Numbered from the stretch's first letter, positions 7,941 through 15,127 are shown. The stretch: DNA of 15,451 nt from JBDTRY01 sp039931435 (GCA_039931435.1 JBDTRY010000072.1:1-15451); one strand, 5' to 3'. Notes: generated by a model from the sequence alone, not told the origin. Program-made: numbers and translations.

Positions 7941-8642
7941 ATGTCGCATACCGGTCCCATTCTTGAAGGCCAGGGCGCCTCGGATTATGAACGCTATCTG
8001 CGGGTGCCCGAGCTTCTCGCTCTGCAGAAGGAAGCAGATCAACTCATCCACCCGGAAGAGCGACTCTTCCAGATCGTTCATCAATCGGCCGAGCTCTGGC
8101 TCAAGGAAGTCGACTACGAGATCGATCGCGCCGTGGCTCAGATCGTCGAAGGCCACGCGGAGCCAGCCGCCGACCTGCTTCATCGTTGCACCCTGATCCT
8201 GGATCTGTTGCGGGAGCAGATCGTCATTCTGGAGACGATGGCTCCGGCGGACTACCACGTCATCCGCGTGAGCTCGCTCGGTCGTGGCAGCGGGGGAGAG
8301 TCCCCCGGCTTTTCGCGGCTACTTACTGCCGGAAAGCGTCTCTGGCCTCCTTTCGAGGAGATGCTGACGAAGCGGGACACCACCCTGATCGCCATAGAAC
8401 GCGATCCCCGGGGCTGCTACGAGCTTTTTCGGCTTGTTCAGGCGCTGATGGACTACGATGCGGCCTTCATGAAGTGGCGTTACACGCATCTGCGTCTGGC
8501 TGTCCGAATCATAGGAGCCCGCGTCAGTTCCCTGAAGGGAGTGCCGGTGAATCAGCTCGAATTCGGCACCAGGGAACCCCTGTTTCCCCAGCTCTGGGAA
8601 ACGATCAATGAGCTGACGGCTGAATTCAAGCCACAATACTGA
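7941..8642 (+). CDS. Tryptophan 2,3-dioxygenase family heme protein, divergent short form
   Basis: A 233-residue member of the heme-dependent tryptophan 2,3-dioxygenase family, whose classical members open the indole ring of L-tryptophan to N-formylkynurenine. Conserved features are YERYLRVPELL (16-26), Phe43 and the distal-site His47 in FQIVHQSAELW, an Arg at 109 where the substrate-carboxylate-binding Arg is expected, SLGRGSGGESPGF (112-124), and the proximal heme ligand His183 (WRYTHLRL). The length is below the roughly 280-300 residues of typical bacterial TDO. The loop that is GTGGSSG in Xanthomonas TDO is SSLKGVP here (196-202), so tryptophan itself may not be the substrate. The start is fixed by GAGGGG (7931-7936). 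No other kynurenine-pathway gene is in the window, and the gene appears to be its own unit between ribBA and the TonB operon. Confidence 0.85.
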   Translation: MSHTGPILEGQGASDYERYLRVPELLALQKEADQLIHPEERLFQIVHQSAELWLKEVDYEIDRAVAQIVEGHAEPAADLLHRCTLILDLLREQIVILETMAPADYHVIRVSSLGRGSGGESPGFSRLLTAGKRLWPPFEEMLTKRDTTLIAIERDPRGCYELFRLVQALMDYDAAFMKWRYTHLRLAVRIIGARVSSLKGVPVNQLEFGTREPLFPQLWETINELTAEFKPQY

Positions 8643-8666
8643 CCGGCGACGGCCATTTGACGGAGA

Positions 8667-8682
8667 GGAAACCGACGTTTCC
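8667..8682. other. Small perfect hairpin downstream of the dioxygenase gene
   Basis: GGAAAC-CGAC-GTTTCC is a perfect 6-bp stem with a 4-base loop, 24 bases after the dioxygenase stop. There is no T-tract behind it, so a terminator role is doubtful; an mRNA 3'-end stabilising hairpin or chance are alternatives. Nothing else apart from the promoter described separately was recognised in the 208-bp intergenic space (8643-8850). Confidence 0.3.
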
Positions 8683-8731
8683 AACCGGTAAACTTCGTTG
8701 CATAAAAAGCTTCAAAATCGATGGTTGGGCG

Positions 8732-8760
8732 TTGACGCTGCAAAATCGCATCTCTATACT
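8732..8760 (+). promoter_or_regulatory. Sigma70-type promoter for the TPR-tonB-exbB-exbD-exbD operon
   Basis: The -35 box TTGACG (8732-8737) and the -10 box TATACT (8755-8760) are separated by exactly 17 bases, a near-consensus vegetative promoter. Transcription would start near 8767, giving a leader of about 84 nt before the TPR lipoprotein gene. The upstream side is relatively A/T-rich (ATAAAAAGCTTCAAAAT, 8702-8718), compatible with an UP element. This is the best promoter match I found in the window. Confidence 0.75.
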
Positions 8761-8850
8761 CGCAAACCTGTCACGCGGCTCGGCCGTGTTCAGTAACTTC
8801 AATCACGCGTGCCGGCCAATCTGCGATCACATCTTGGGAGTTCGACCCGC

Positions 8851-9657
8851 ATGAGAATGAAGTCGTGCCTTTTGCCCGCGCTGGTGCTTTGCATCAGTAC
8901 CGTGGCGTGCAGCAAAATCGACGCGCGGGTAGAGATTCGTGAAGCTAACGAGCTCTACACCGGTGAAAAGTACCAGCAGGCCATCGCCCACTACGAGAAG
9001 GCCCGGAAGGTGGACGGAACCTCCTTTCCCGAGCTCGACAGGATGATCGGTTACTGCTACCTCGGCCTATACAATCCCGACACAAAGACTCCCCAGAACG
9101 AAAAATACGCCGATCACGCCGTCGAGGAACTGAAACGCTATCTTCGCAGGAAGCCCGAGGACACCACGGCCCGGGAAGCGTTGATCAATCTGTTCCTCAA
9201 CTCAAACCGTAATCAGCAGGCTATCGACTTCTTCCGCGATTACCTGCAGACACACCCCAACGACCTGGATGCCGTGAAGTCCATTGCCACGCTCTATGCC
9301 AAGGCCGGAGACTTCGCCCAGTCGCTGAACTGGTACAAGAAGATCACCCTTCTCGATTCCTCGAATCCGGAAGCTTTTTATATCTATGGTGTTGTTCTTT
9401 ACGAAAAGGTGTCGAAGAATCCACCCGTCGACAGAAACGAGACGCTGGCGTTTATCGAAGAGGGAAAGCAGGCGCTTCTTCGAGCCGTTGCCCTCAAACC
9501 CAACTATTTCGAGGCGAACGTTTACATGAACCTTCTCTTCCGCGAGCAAGCGAAACTGTTTGCCGATAACCCTGAAGCACAGCAACAGCTGTATGCGAAG
9601 GCGGACGAGTTTCGTAATCGAGCCATCGAGATCAACAAAGCGAAGAAGAAGTCTTAG
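8851..9657 (+). CDS. TPR-repeat lipoprotein
   Basis: A 268-residue protein with a lipoprotein-type signal: MRMKSC, a hydrophobic core, then STVAC with Cys20 as the predicted lipidated residue. The -3 position is Thr, which is slightly atypical for a lipobox. The mature part is helical with tetratricopeptide-like repeats, for example ANELYTGEKYQQAIAHYEKA (about 32-51), VEELKRYLRRKPED and IATLYAKAGDFAQSLNWYKK. It would sit on a membrane facing the periplasm as a protein-binding scaffold. GGGAG (8836-8840), 10 bases upstream, supports the ATG at 8851; ATG 8857 is an alternative. It opens the operon, 17 bp before tonB, and probably works with the Ton machinery, for example as a docking or assembly factor. 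That role is inferred from context only. Confidence 0.85.
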   Translation: MRMKSCLLPALVLCISTVACSKIDARVEIREANELYTGEKYQQAIAHYEKARKVDGTSFPELDRMIGYCYLGLYNPDTKTPQNEKYADHAVEELKRYLRRKPEDTTAREALINLFLNSNRNQQAIDFFRDYLQTHPNDLDAVKSIATLYAKAGDFAQSLNWYKKITLLDSSNPEAFYIYGVVLYEKVSKNPPVDRNETLAFIEEGKQALLRAVALKPNYFEANVYMNLLFREQAKLFADNPEAQQQLYAKADEFRNRAIEINKAKKKS

Positions 9658-9674
9658 CTGGGGCGGATCGCACG

Positions 9675-10406
9675 ATGTTCGAAACCACGGTCGTAGAATC
9701 AAAAAAGCACAAGGTCGGAATTCAGAAATACCTGACCCTTCCGGTTTCGATCGCCGTTCACGTGATCATCATCGGGGGTGCAGTGTTCGCGGCGGTCTGG
9801 AACATTGAGTTTCCGGCCAATGCGCCGGCGCAGACGTCGCTGTATCAGGTGGCCGCAACGCCGCCCCCGCCCCCGCCGCCCCCTCCGCCTCCACCTAAGG
9901 CTGCCGTAACGCAGGTGAAGCCGGTGGAGATCCCCAAGAACGTTCAGGACATGGCTCCGACGAACGTGCCCGAGAAGGTTCCCGACGTCAAGCCGTCGGC
10001 CTCGGTAGATGCCGGGGTCGAGGGTGGTGTGGAAGGTGGGGTGGAAGGCGGCGTGGTTGGGGGAGTGGTGGGCGGAGTCGTGGGCGGTGTGATGACCGAA
10101 GCTCCCAAGCCGGAGGGTCCCTTGCGTGTCGGAGGTGACGTCAAGGCGCCCGTGGTCATCAACCGGGTCGAGCCTCAGTATCCGGAAGTTGCCCGCAAGG
10201 CGCGGGTGGCGGGAATCGTCATTATCGAAGCGACGATCGACAAGTCTGGGAATGTCACCAACGTGAAGGTGCTCAAAGGGTTGCCCTTCGGGCTGGATCA
10301 GGCTGCGGCGGACGCCGTTCGCAGATGGAAATTCAAACCGGGAACACTGAACGGCTCGCCCGTCGATGTTCTTTTCAATCTCACAGTCAACTTCAAGTTG
10401 AATTAA
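9675..10406 (+). CDS. tonB: TonB family energy-transducing protein
   Basis: A 243-residue periplasm-spanning protein that transmits inner-membrane proton-motive force to outer-membrane transporters. After a cytoplasmic N-terminus comes one membrane segment (about 22-44) with Ser25 and His29 spaced as in the SxxxH motif of E. coli TonB (Ser16/His20), the residues that couple to ExbB/ExbD. Then follow a run of 12 prolines (nt 9865-9897), a Pro/Lys/Val-rich linker, a Gly-Gly-Val repeat (115-139) and a complete C-terminal TonB domain from about 160 (RVEPQYPEVARKARVAG ... IDKSGNVTNVKVLKG ... AVRRWKFKPGTLNG). The domain order and length are normal for the family. It lies between the TPR lipoprotein and exbB in one transcript. 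Confidence 0.95.
   Translation: MFETTVVESKKHKVGIQKYLTLPVSIAVHVIIIGGAVFAAVWNIEFPANAPAQTSLYQVAATPPPPPPPPPPPPKAAVTQVKPVEIPKNVQDMAPTNVPEKVPDVKPSASVDAGVEGGVEGGVEGGVVGGVVGGVVGGVMTEAPKPEGPLRVGGDVKAPVVINRVEPQYPEVARKARVAGIVIIEATIDKSGNVTNVKVLKGLPFGLDQAAADAVRRWKFKPGTLNGSPVDVLFNLTVNFKLN
10017..10091 (+). repeat. In-frame 12-bp tandem repeat encoding (xGGV)6 in tonB
   Basis: A leading Val codon is followed by six tandem tetrapeptide units, three Glu-Gly-Gly-Val and then three Val-Gly-Gly-Val. The third codon positions vary between copies, so the protein repeat is older than, or selected over, the DNA repeat. It sits in the periplasmic linker between the polyproline run and the C-terminal domain. Confidence 0.9.
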
Positions 10407-10462
10407 AAAGGAGCGGTTTTCCGGCTCGCCCTGCCGGAGATAACCGAGGAGGAAAAGCACCC

Positions 10463-11161
10463 ATGGATATGACACCAATGCATTTGTGGAACTCGATGGG
10501 GGTGGTCGGCAAGACCGTCGCCATCGTCATGGCCCTGATGTCCATCTATTCGTTCTGGGTCATGGTGGAGCGCTACATCGTGTTCCAGCAGGCCAAGAAC
10601 CAGTCCCTGAAGCTGATCGGGGCCATGTCGAACGTGCTCACGCGCAGCGCCTACCAGGAAGCGATCGATGTCACCAAGAAGTACAAGCAGAGCCACCTGG
10701 CCAAGGTCATTGCCGCCGGTCTTCTGGAGTTCGAGGCCACGCGCCGTGACAAGCGCACGTCCGATCCTGAACTGTCCGTCGAAGCCGCCCGCCAGGGCAT
10801 GGATCGCACGGCCATGATCACCGTCGCCGAGCTGAAGGAAAATCTCGGCGTGCTGGCCACCATCGGAGCCACCGCACCCTTCGTCGGCCTGTTCGGTACA
10901 GTCATGGGAATCATCCGCGCCTTTCAGGGCATGGCTACCTCCGGCGGCGGTATCGCCTCGGTCTCCGCTGGTATCGCCGAAGCACTGATCACCACGGCCG
11001 GTGGTCTTATCGTGGCCATCCCTGCGGTCTGGGCCTACAACTACTTTCAGAACCGGGTCGATCGCTTCACGGTCGAAATGTCCAATTCCGGTTCGGAGAT
11101 GACCATTTACTTCCTCAAGGAAGCGGAGCTCGGCAATGAGCGCAAAACATCGATCGGGTAA
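10463..11161 (+). CDS. exbB: ExbB/TolQ/MotA family proton-channel protein
   Basis: A 232-residue inner-membrane protein forming the proton channel of the Ton motor with ExbD. It has three membrane segments in the usual arrangement: about residues 13-40, then a long cytoplasmic loop, then about 128-153 (LGVLATIGATAPFVGLFGTVMGII) and about 170-195 (IAEALITTAGGLIVAIPAVW). The second and third carry the conserved Thr/Gly/Pro pattern of the MotA_ExbB family. The start at 10463 is set by GAGGAGGAAAAG (about 10446-10457); the longer in-frame extension back to 10325 lies inside tonB. It follows tonB by 56 bp and its last 26 bp overlap the first exbD, so the two are translationally coupled. It could equally be labelled TolQ-like; the adjacent TonB favours ExbB. 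Confidence 0.94.
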   Translation: MDMTPMHLWNSMGVVGKTVAIVMALMSIYSFWVMVERYIVFQQAKNQSLKLIGAMSNVLTRSAYQEAIDVTKKYKQSHLAKVIAAGLLEFEATRRDKRTSDPELSVEAARQGMDRTAMITVAELKENLGVLATIGATAPFVGLFGTVMGIIRAFQGMATSGGGIASVSAGIAEALITTAGGLIVAIPAVWAYNYFQNRVDRFTVEMSNSGSEMTIYFLKEAELGNERKTSIG

Positions 11162-11594
11162 TTCACTCGGCAAGTTCAGTAAGCAGGCGCTGACTTCCGA
11201 CATCAACGTCACGCCGCTCGTCGACGTCTGCCTGGTGCTTCTGATCATCTTCATGGTCGTCACCCCCCTGCTGCAGAAGGGCGTGCCGGTGAATCTGCCC
11301 GTCTCTCAGGACCCGGAGAAGACTCCCGACACCGAGAAGCAGCTGCAGATTTCCGTCAAAGCTGATGGGTCCGTGTATCTGGGTCCAATGGTCGTGCGTA
11401 AAGAGCAGCTGGAAAGCTCTATGAAGGATGTCTTTCAAAAGGATCCCGCCCGCGAGATCGCAGTCAAGGGAGATCGCCTCGTCCCTTACGGCGACGTCAT
11501 GGATGTGCTCAAGGCGGCCCGGGACGCGGGTTTCGAAAACGTCGGCCTCATCGCTCAACCGATCAAACAGGCACAGCAACAAGGAGCGACATAA
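11136..11594 (+). CDS. exbD: ExbD/TolR family biopolymer transport protein, copy 1
   Basis: A 152-residue single-pass inner-membrane protein. The N-terminus is SDINVTPLVDVCLVLLIIFMV with the proton-relay Asp30, equivalent to Asp25 of E. coli ExbD, at the start of the membrane helix. The periplasmic domain (about 45-152) has the usual layout: QLQISVKADGSVYLGP, a helix, EIAVKGDRLVPYGDVMDVLKAARDAG, and a C-terminal strand. It starts inside exbB (26-bp overlap) and is followed after only 3 bases by a second exbD. The two ExbD proteins are nearly identical at the membrane segment but divergent in the periplasmic domain, so they are not a recent duplication. Confidence 0.94.
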   Translation: MSAKHRSGNSLGKFSKQALTSDINVTPLVDVCLVLLIIFMVVTPLLQKGVPVNLPVSQDPEKTPDTEKQLQISVKADGSVYLGPMVVRKEQLESSMKDVFQKDPAREIAVKGDRLVPYGDVMDVLKAARDAGFENVGLIAQPIKQAQQQGAT

Positions 11595-11597
11595 TCC

Positions 11598-12008
11598 ATG
11601 CAAGTAGGTGGAAGCGGCGCAGTAAAGTCCGATATCAACGTCACGCCGCTCGTCGACGTTGTACTCGTTCTCCTGATCATTTTCATGGTCATCACGCCCA
11701 TCGTGCAGATGGGCTACCTCGTTCGGGTTCCGCCCAAGGCTCCTCCCGGAACTCCGATGGACCTGATGAACGATCAGATCATTCTCCGGCTTCTGCCGAA
11801 CAACCGGATCATGATCAACAAGGAAGAAGTGACGCCGGATCAGTTCCCTCAGAGGATGCGCGAAATCCTCAAGGGCAACTCCAGCAAGATGGTCTTCTTC
11901 TCGGGAGATCGTACGGTGAACTATGAATCGACCATTCAGTTTCTGGACATGGCCCGAGCCTCCGGCGCCCACAACATCGGCATCATCGTGGAGGAGTTGA
12001 ACAAATAG
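11598..12008 (+). CDS. exbD: ExbD/TolR family biopolymer transport protein, copy 2
   Basis: A 136-residue paralogue of the preceding gene with SDINVTPLVDVVLVLLIIFMV and conserved Asp20. The periplasmic part differs: it begins GYLVRVPPKAPPGTP and contains RLLPNNRIMINKEEVTPDQF and FFSGDRTVNYESTIQFLDMA. AAGGAG (11580-11585) at the end of the upstream gene is its ribosome-binding site. Two different ExbDs with one ExbB suggests a motor with a mixed ExbD pair, an arrangement seen in several bacterial phyla. It is the last gene of the operon and is followed by an intrinsic terminator. Confidence 0.93.
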   Translation: MQVGGSGAVKSDINVTPLVDVVLVLLIIFMVITPIVQMGYLVRVPPKAPPGTPMDLMNDQIILRLLPNNRIMINKEEVTPDQFPQRMREILKGNSSKMVFFSGDRTVNYESTIQFLDMARASGAHNIGIIVEELNK

Positions 12009-12040
12009 TCCTCTCTGCACTCCATTCATTGATTTCCATG

Positions 12041-12069
12041 AAGGACAGGTTCACCGCCTGTCCTTTTTT
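12041..12069 (+). terminator. Rho-independent terminator of the TonB operon
   Basis: AAGGACAGG (12041-12049) pairs perfectly with CCTGTCCTT (12057-12065) around the 7-base loop TTCACCG. The T-run spans 12064-12069. It lies 33 bases after the second exbD stop and 17 bases before the next start codon. Confidence 0.92.
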
Positions 12070-12086
12070 GTGTTTGAATCCCTTCC

Positions 12087-13082
12087 ATGACTGAGCAGTC
12101 CGAGTCGCCAGGAGAGGCAGCCCTGCCGGAATCCACCGCGGCAGATCCGGTGCCCGCCGAGATAGTTTCAACACCGCGTCCCCGCTGGCGGGTCATCCTC
12201 ACAAGCATCATCGGTCCAATTCTCCTCTTCGGCGTTTTCTATGTGGGGTCCACGCTGGCCTTCGGTCTGGCCGTCTATCCTCTCGTCGGTGCGGGCAACG
12301 ATCTCCGGGCCACGACTGCCTATTCGAACGTCTCGCTTCTTGCGGCACTGGTGGCAAGTTTTGCCTGCATCCGCATCTGCGATCGCGGGCGATGGAAGCT
12401 GGGGCTGGCCGGGACGGCACGAAGCATCGGCTGGCAGTCGCTGGCCGGACTGGGTGTGGCCACGGCTGTAATCGGCCTGGCCGATCTGCTCATCGTTCTG
12501 ACGACGAACTTCCGCCACGTGAAGGGGCCGGGCTTCGACTGGTGGCATGTACTGGTCCTTTTCCTCCCTGCCGCGGCGCACGAGGAACTGGTCTTTCGAG
12601 GCTATCCTTTTCAGAAACTTCTGACCTGGAACAAAACTGGTGCCGTGCTTATCAGTTCGCTCATCTTCATGGCCGTTCATCTCGGCAATCCCGGGGTGGA
12701 GTTCATCGGCATGGCCGATGTGTTCGTGGCCGGTGTCCTCCTGGCCCTGGCGTATCTGGTGTGGAATAGCCTCTGGTTTCCGATCGCCCTGCACTTCTGC
12801 TGGAACGTTCTCAGCGGGCCGGTTCTCGGACACGAAGTGAGCGGTCTGAAGTTCAATACCACCGTTTTACGAACGATCGATCCCGGCCCAGCCATCCTCA
12901 CCGGAGGTCCTTTCGGGATCGAAGCGAGCATCTTCACGCTGGTTCTGGACATAGTGGCCGCTCTGATTCTGATGGCCGTGGTAATCCGCCGGCGAAATCG
13001 AATTCCGCTCATCGGCGTTTCCATGGAAACGGCAGTCACCTCATCCGCGGCCGCCGGCATCGAAGACCTGGAGAGACAATGA
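12087..13082 (+). CDS. CPBP family intramembrane metalloprotease (CAAX protease-like)
   Basis: A 331-residue polytopic membrane protein of the CPBP/Abi (Rce1-like) family. Hydrophobic segments begin at about residue 37 and number roughly eight. All conserved motifs are present: HEELVFR (165-171, containing the EExxxR motif), FMAVH (194-198) and HFCWN (236-240). These supply the glutamate and histidines of the metal- and water-binding site, so the enzyme is probably active. The first 35 residues are hydrophilic and Pro/Ser/Glu-rich. The start at 12087 is the only in-frame ATG before residue 195; no clear Shine-Dalgarno is visible and the terminator T-run ends only 17 bases upstream. Its stop overlaps the thiolase start as ATGA. 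Family roles range from prenyl-protein processing to bacteriocin immunity; the substrate cannot be told here. Confidence 0.92.
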   Translation: MTEQSESPGEAALPESTAADPVPAEIVSTPRPRWRVILTSIIGPILLFGVFYVGSTLAFGLAVYPLVGAGNDLRATTAYSNVSLLAALVASFACIRICDRGRWKLGLAGTARSIGWQSLAGLGVATAVIGLADLLIVLTTNFRHVKGPGFDWWHVLVLFLPAAAHEELVFRGYPFQKLLTWNKTGAVLISSLIFMAVHLGNPGVEFIGMADVFVAGVLLALAYLVWNSLWFPIALHFCWNVLSGPVLGHEVSGLKFNTTVLRTIDPGPAILTGGPFGIEASIFTLVLDIVAALILMAVVIRRRNRIPLIGVSMETAVTSSAAAGIEDLERQ

Positions 13083-14257
13083 AAGAAATCGTAATCGTAG
13101 ACGGGGCACGGACCCCGATGGCCGAGTACAACGGACACTTCACGGAGATCAGCGCCCTGGACCTTGGGGCCGCCGCTGCCAGAGAAGCGTTACAGAGGAG
13201 TGGTTTCGCTCCCGATGAGATCGACCACGTCATCGTGGGCAATGCCCTGCAGACCTCGGGAGATGCCATCTACGGCGCTCGCCACGTGGGACTGAAAGCG
13301 GGAATCCCCAACGCCGTTCCGGCGCTCACCGTCAATCGCCTCTGCGGCTCCGGGATCCAGTCGGTGATCAACGGCGCCGAGCAGATCATGCTCGAGGAAG
13401 CCGAAACGGTTCTGGCCGGCGGGATGGAAAACATGTCCCAGGCCCCGCATGTGGTGCGCGGGGCGCGAAAGGGCTTCCGTCTGGGCCAGGGTGCCCTCGA
13501 AGACTCGCTGATGGTCGCGTTGCTGGACAGCTACTGCGGGCTGTACATGGCCCAGACATCCGACAACCTTGCCCGCAAATACAACATTACCCGTGAGGAG
13601 CAGGATCAGTTTGCCATCTGCAGCCAGCAGCGGGCGGGGAGAGCTCAGGAGCAGGGCGTGTTCAGCGAAGAGATCGTCGCCGTGGAGGTGGGCCGCAAGA
13701 AGCAGCGCATCGATGCCGATGACCATTTGCGTCCGGACACGACCATGGAAGGCCTGTCCGGCCTCAAGCCCGCCTTCTCCAAGGAAGGATTTGTCACCGC
13801 CGGCAACGCCAGCGGCATCGTGGACGGCGCGGCCATGCTCGTGGTCAGCACGCCCGAACGGGCGCGGGAACACCAGAAAACTCCGCTGGGACGAATCGTG
13901 TCCTGGGGTGTGACGGGAGTCGATCCGGAGATCATGGGAATCGGTCCGGTTCCCGCCATCAAGATCGCATTGGACAAGGCCGGTCTGAAACTCGACGACA
14001 TCGATCGCATCGAGATCAACGAAGCCTTCGCAGGCCAGATCCTGGCTGTGGCCAAAGAGCTCTCCCTGGACATGGACAAACTGAATGTCAACGGAGGGGC
14101 CATCGCCTTGGGGCATCCTCTGGCTGCCACAGGTACCCGGCTGCTTCTGACGGTTCTCTACGAGCTGCGAAGGTCGAAAACCCGATACGGGATTGCCTCG
14201 GCATGCATCGGCGGAGGGCAGGGTATCGCCATGATCGTGGAGAATGCGGGGATCTGA
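13079..14257 (+). CDS. Thiolase, acetyl-CoA C-acetyltransferase type
   Basis: A 392-residue thiolase of normal length, catalysing condensation of acetyl-CoA to acetoacetyl-CoA or the reverse thiolytic cleavage in the cytosol. The nucleophile is Cys89 (NRLCGSG), with Asn314 (NEAF), His346 (GGAIALGHPLAATG) and Cys376 (ACIGGGQG). These positions almost match Zoogloea PhaA (Cys89, Asn316, His348, Cys378), so the active site is complete. Biosynthetic and degradative members cannot be separated by eye; the LiuC-like and biotin carboxylase genes about 10 kb upstream would fit acetoacetyl-CoA metabolism, but the link is weak. Translation is coupled to the CPBP protease by the 4-bp ATGA overlap, and the upstream Shine-Dalgarno (GGAGAG, about 13069-13074) lies inside the protease gene. 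Confidence 0.95.
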   Translation: MKEIVIVDGARTPMAEYNGHFTEISALDLGAAAAREALQRSGFAPDEIDHVIVGNALQTSGDAIYGARHVGLKAGIPNAVPALTVNRLCGSGIQSVINGAEQIMLEEAETVLAGGMENMSQAPHVVRGARKGFRLGQGALEDSLMVALLDSYCGLYMAQTSDNLARKYNITREEQDQFAICSQQRAGRAQEQGVFSEEIVAVEVGRKKQRIDADDHLRPDTTMEGLSGLKPAFSKEGFVTAGNASGIVDGAAMLVVSTPERAREHQKTPLGRIVSWGVTGVDPEIMGIGPVPAIKIALDKAGLKLDDIDRIEINEAFAGQILAVAKELSLDMDKLNVNGGAIALGHPLAATGTRLLLTVLYELRRSKTRYGIASACIGGGQGIAMIVENAGI

Positions 14258-14321
14258 CCGTGGGAGCGTGACATTGCTGCGAGCGTAACGAAGGTGTCAT
14301 CGCGTCGATCTGCCGGGAGCT

Positions 14322-14421
14322 TGTCATCCCGACGGAGCGTAGCGACGAGCGATCTCCCGCTGGTTCAACAACACCGCGAGTTTCCCAGGAGAGATCCCTC
14401 GCCTTCGGCTTGGGGATGACA
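14322..14421. repeat. Inverted-repeat intergenic element A (100 bp)
   Basis: The outer arms TGTCATCCC (14322-14330) and GGGATGACA (14413-14421) are perfect inverted repeats. Inside them, GACGAGCGATCTCCC and GAGAGATCCCTCGCC are near-complementary inner arms, so the element can fold into a long imperfect hairpin. Arms and layout are shared with element B further right. It encodes no transposase. It fills most of the thiolase-hydrolase gap (14258-14464). A short TGACA/TGTCA inverted pair at 14269-14299 may be a remnant of another copy. Confidence 0.8.
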
Positions 14422-14464
14422 CCTGAGTTCGTTGAGCTGTACTGTCATCATTCCACTGCAAGCC

Positions 14465-15016
14465 ATGCCCACCATCTTCACGCACCCGGCCGTTCCTCTG
14501 GCGATCTTCCGAGCCTTCCCGCCCGAGGCCATCACTCCGGGAGTGGTCGTCACCGGGGTTCTGTGCTCGTCGCTTCCCGACATCGACGTGCTCGGCTTCG
14601 GATTCGGAATTCAATACGGAGATCTGCTGGGGCATCGCGGATTGACGCACTCCATTGCCTTTTCCCTGTTCGTGGCGGGGGCGGCGGCGTTCCTGCTCAC
14701 CGGGCAGCGGCGTCAGACCTTCAGGACCGTATTTGCCTTCCTGTTCCTGGCCACCTTTTCTCACGGTGTCCTCGACGCCATGACCAACGGCGGTCTGGGG
14801 ATCGCGTTCCTTTCTCCCTTCACCAATCACCGCTACTTCTTCCCCTGGCGGCCGATCGAGGTCTCGCCGATTGGAATCCGCGTTTTCGACCGGCGGATGA
14901 TCGAAGTGGTGGCCAGCGAGCTGCGTTGGGTGTGGATGCCGGCCTGTGCGCTGTTTCTCATCGCCCCGACTGCCCGGCGGATGTGGGTCATTCGAGCTGG
15001 CCACCGCGGCCTCTGA
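14465..15016 (+). CDS. YdjM-like (DUF457) membrane-bound putative metal-dependent hydrolase
   Basis: A 183-residue inner-membrane protein of the YdjM/DUF457 family, annotated as putative metal-dependent hydrolases; the reaction is unknown. The metal-site-like motifs are THP (6-8), LPDID (37-41), HRGLTHS (57-63) and SHGVLDAMT (99-107), in the usual order. Hydrophobic stretches (about 25-37, 63-80, 86-100, and near the C-terminus) suggest several membrane helices. ATG 14465 is chosen because it puts the conserved THP motif at the N-terminus; no clear Shine-Dalgarno is visible, and an in-frame TTG at 14432 is a weaker alternative. The gene is isolated, with palindromic elements on both sides, and its last codons may derive from such an element. 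Confidence 0.85.
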   Translation: MPTIFTHPAVPLAIFRAFPPEAITPGVVVTGVLCSSLPDIDVLGFGFGIQYGDLLGHRGLTHSIAFSLFVAGAAAFLLTGQRRQTFRTVFAFLFLATFSHGVLDAMTNGGLGIAFLSPFTNHRYFFPWRPIEVSPIGIRVFDRRMIEVVASELRWVWMPACALFLIAPTARRMWVIRAGHRGL

Positions 15017-15127
15017 CGAAACCCGCGGCAGGCCTGGAAGCCCTTCCCCGCTGGGATGACAGTTTGCCTTCTAATGAAACGTCCTGCGACGCGGGGGGAG
15101 GAGTGCTTTTACGGGGCGTGGAGAACT

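Noticed and set aside
10403..12029. Two long - strand open frames (286 and 288 residues) opposite exbB and the exbD pair
   Set aside because: They are Asp/His/Gly-rich shadow translations of conserved membrane-protein genes, without motifs of their own.
13190..14116. 308-residue - strand open frame opposite the thiolase
   Set aside because: Shadow of a gene whose four active-site residues are all in place; no domain seen.
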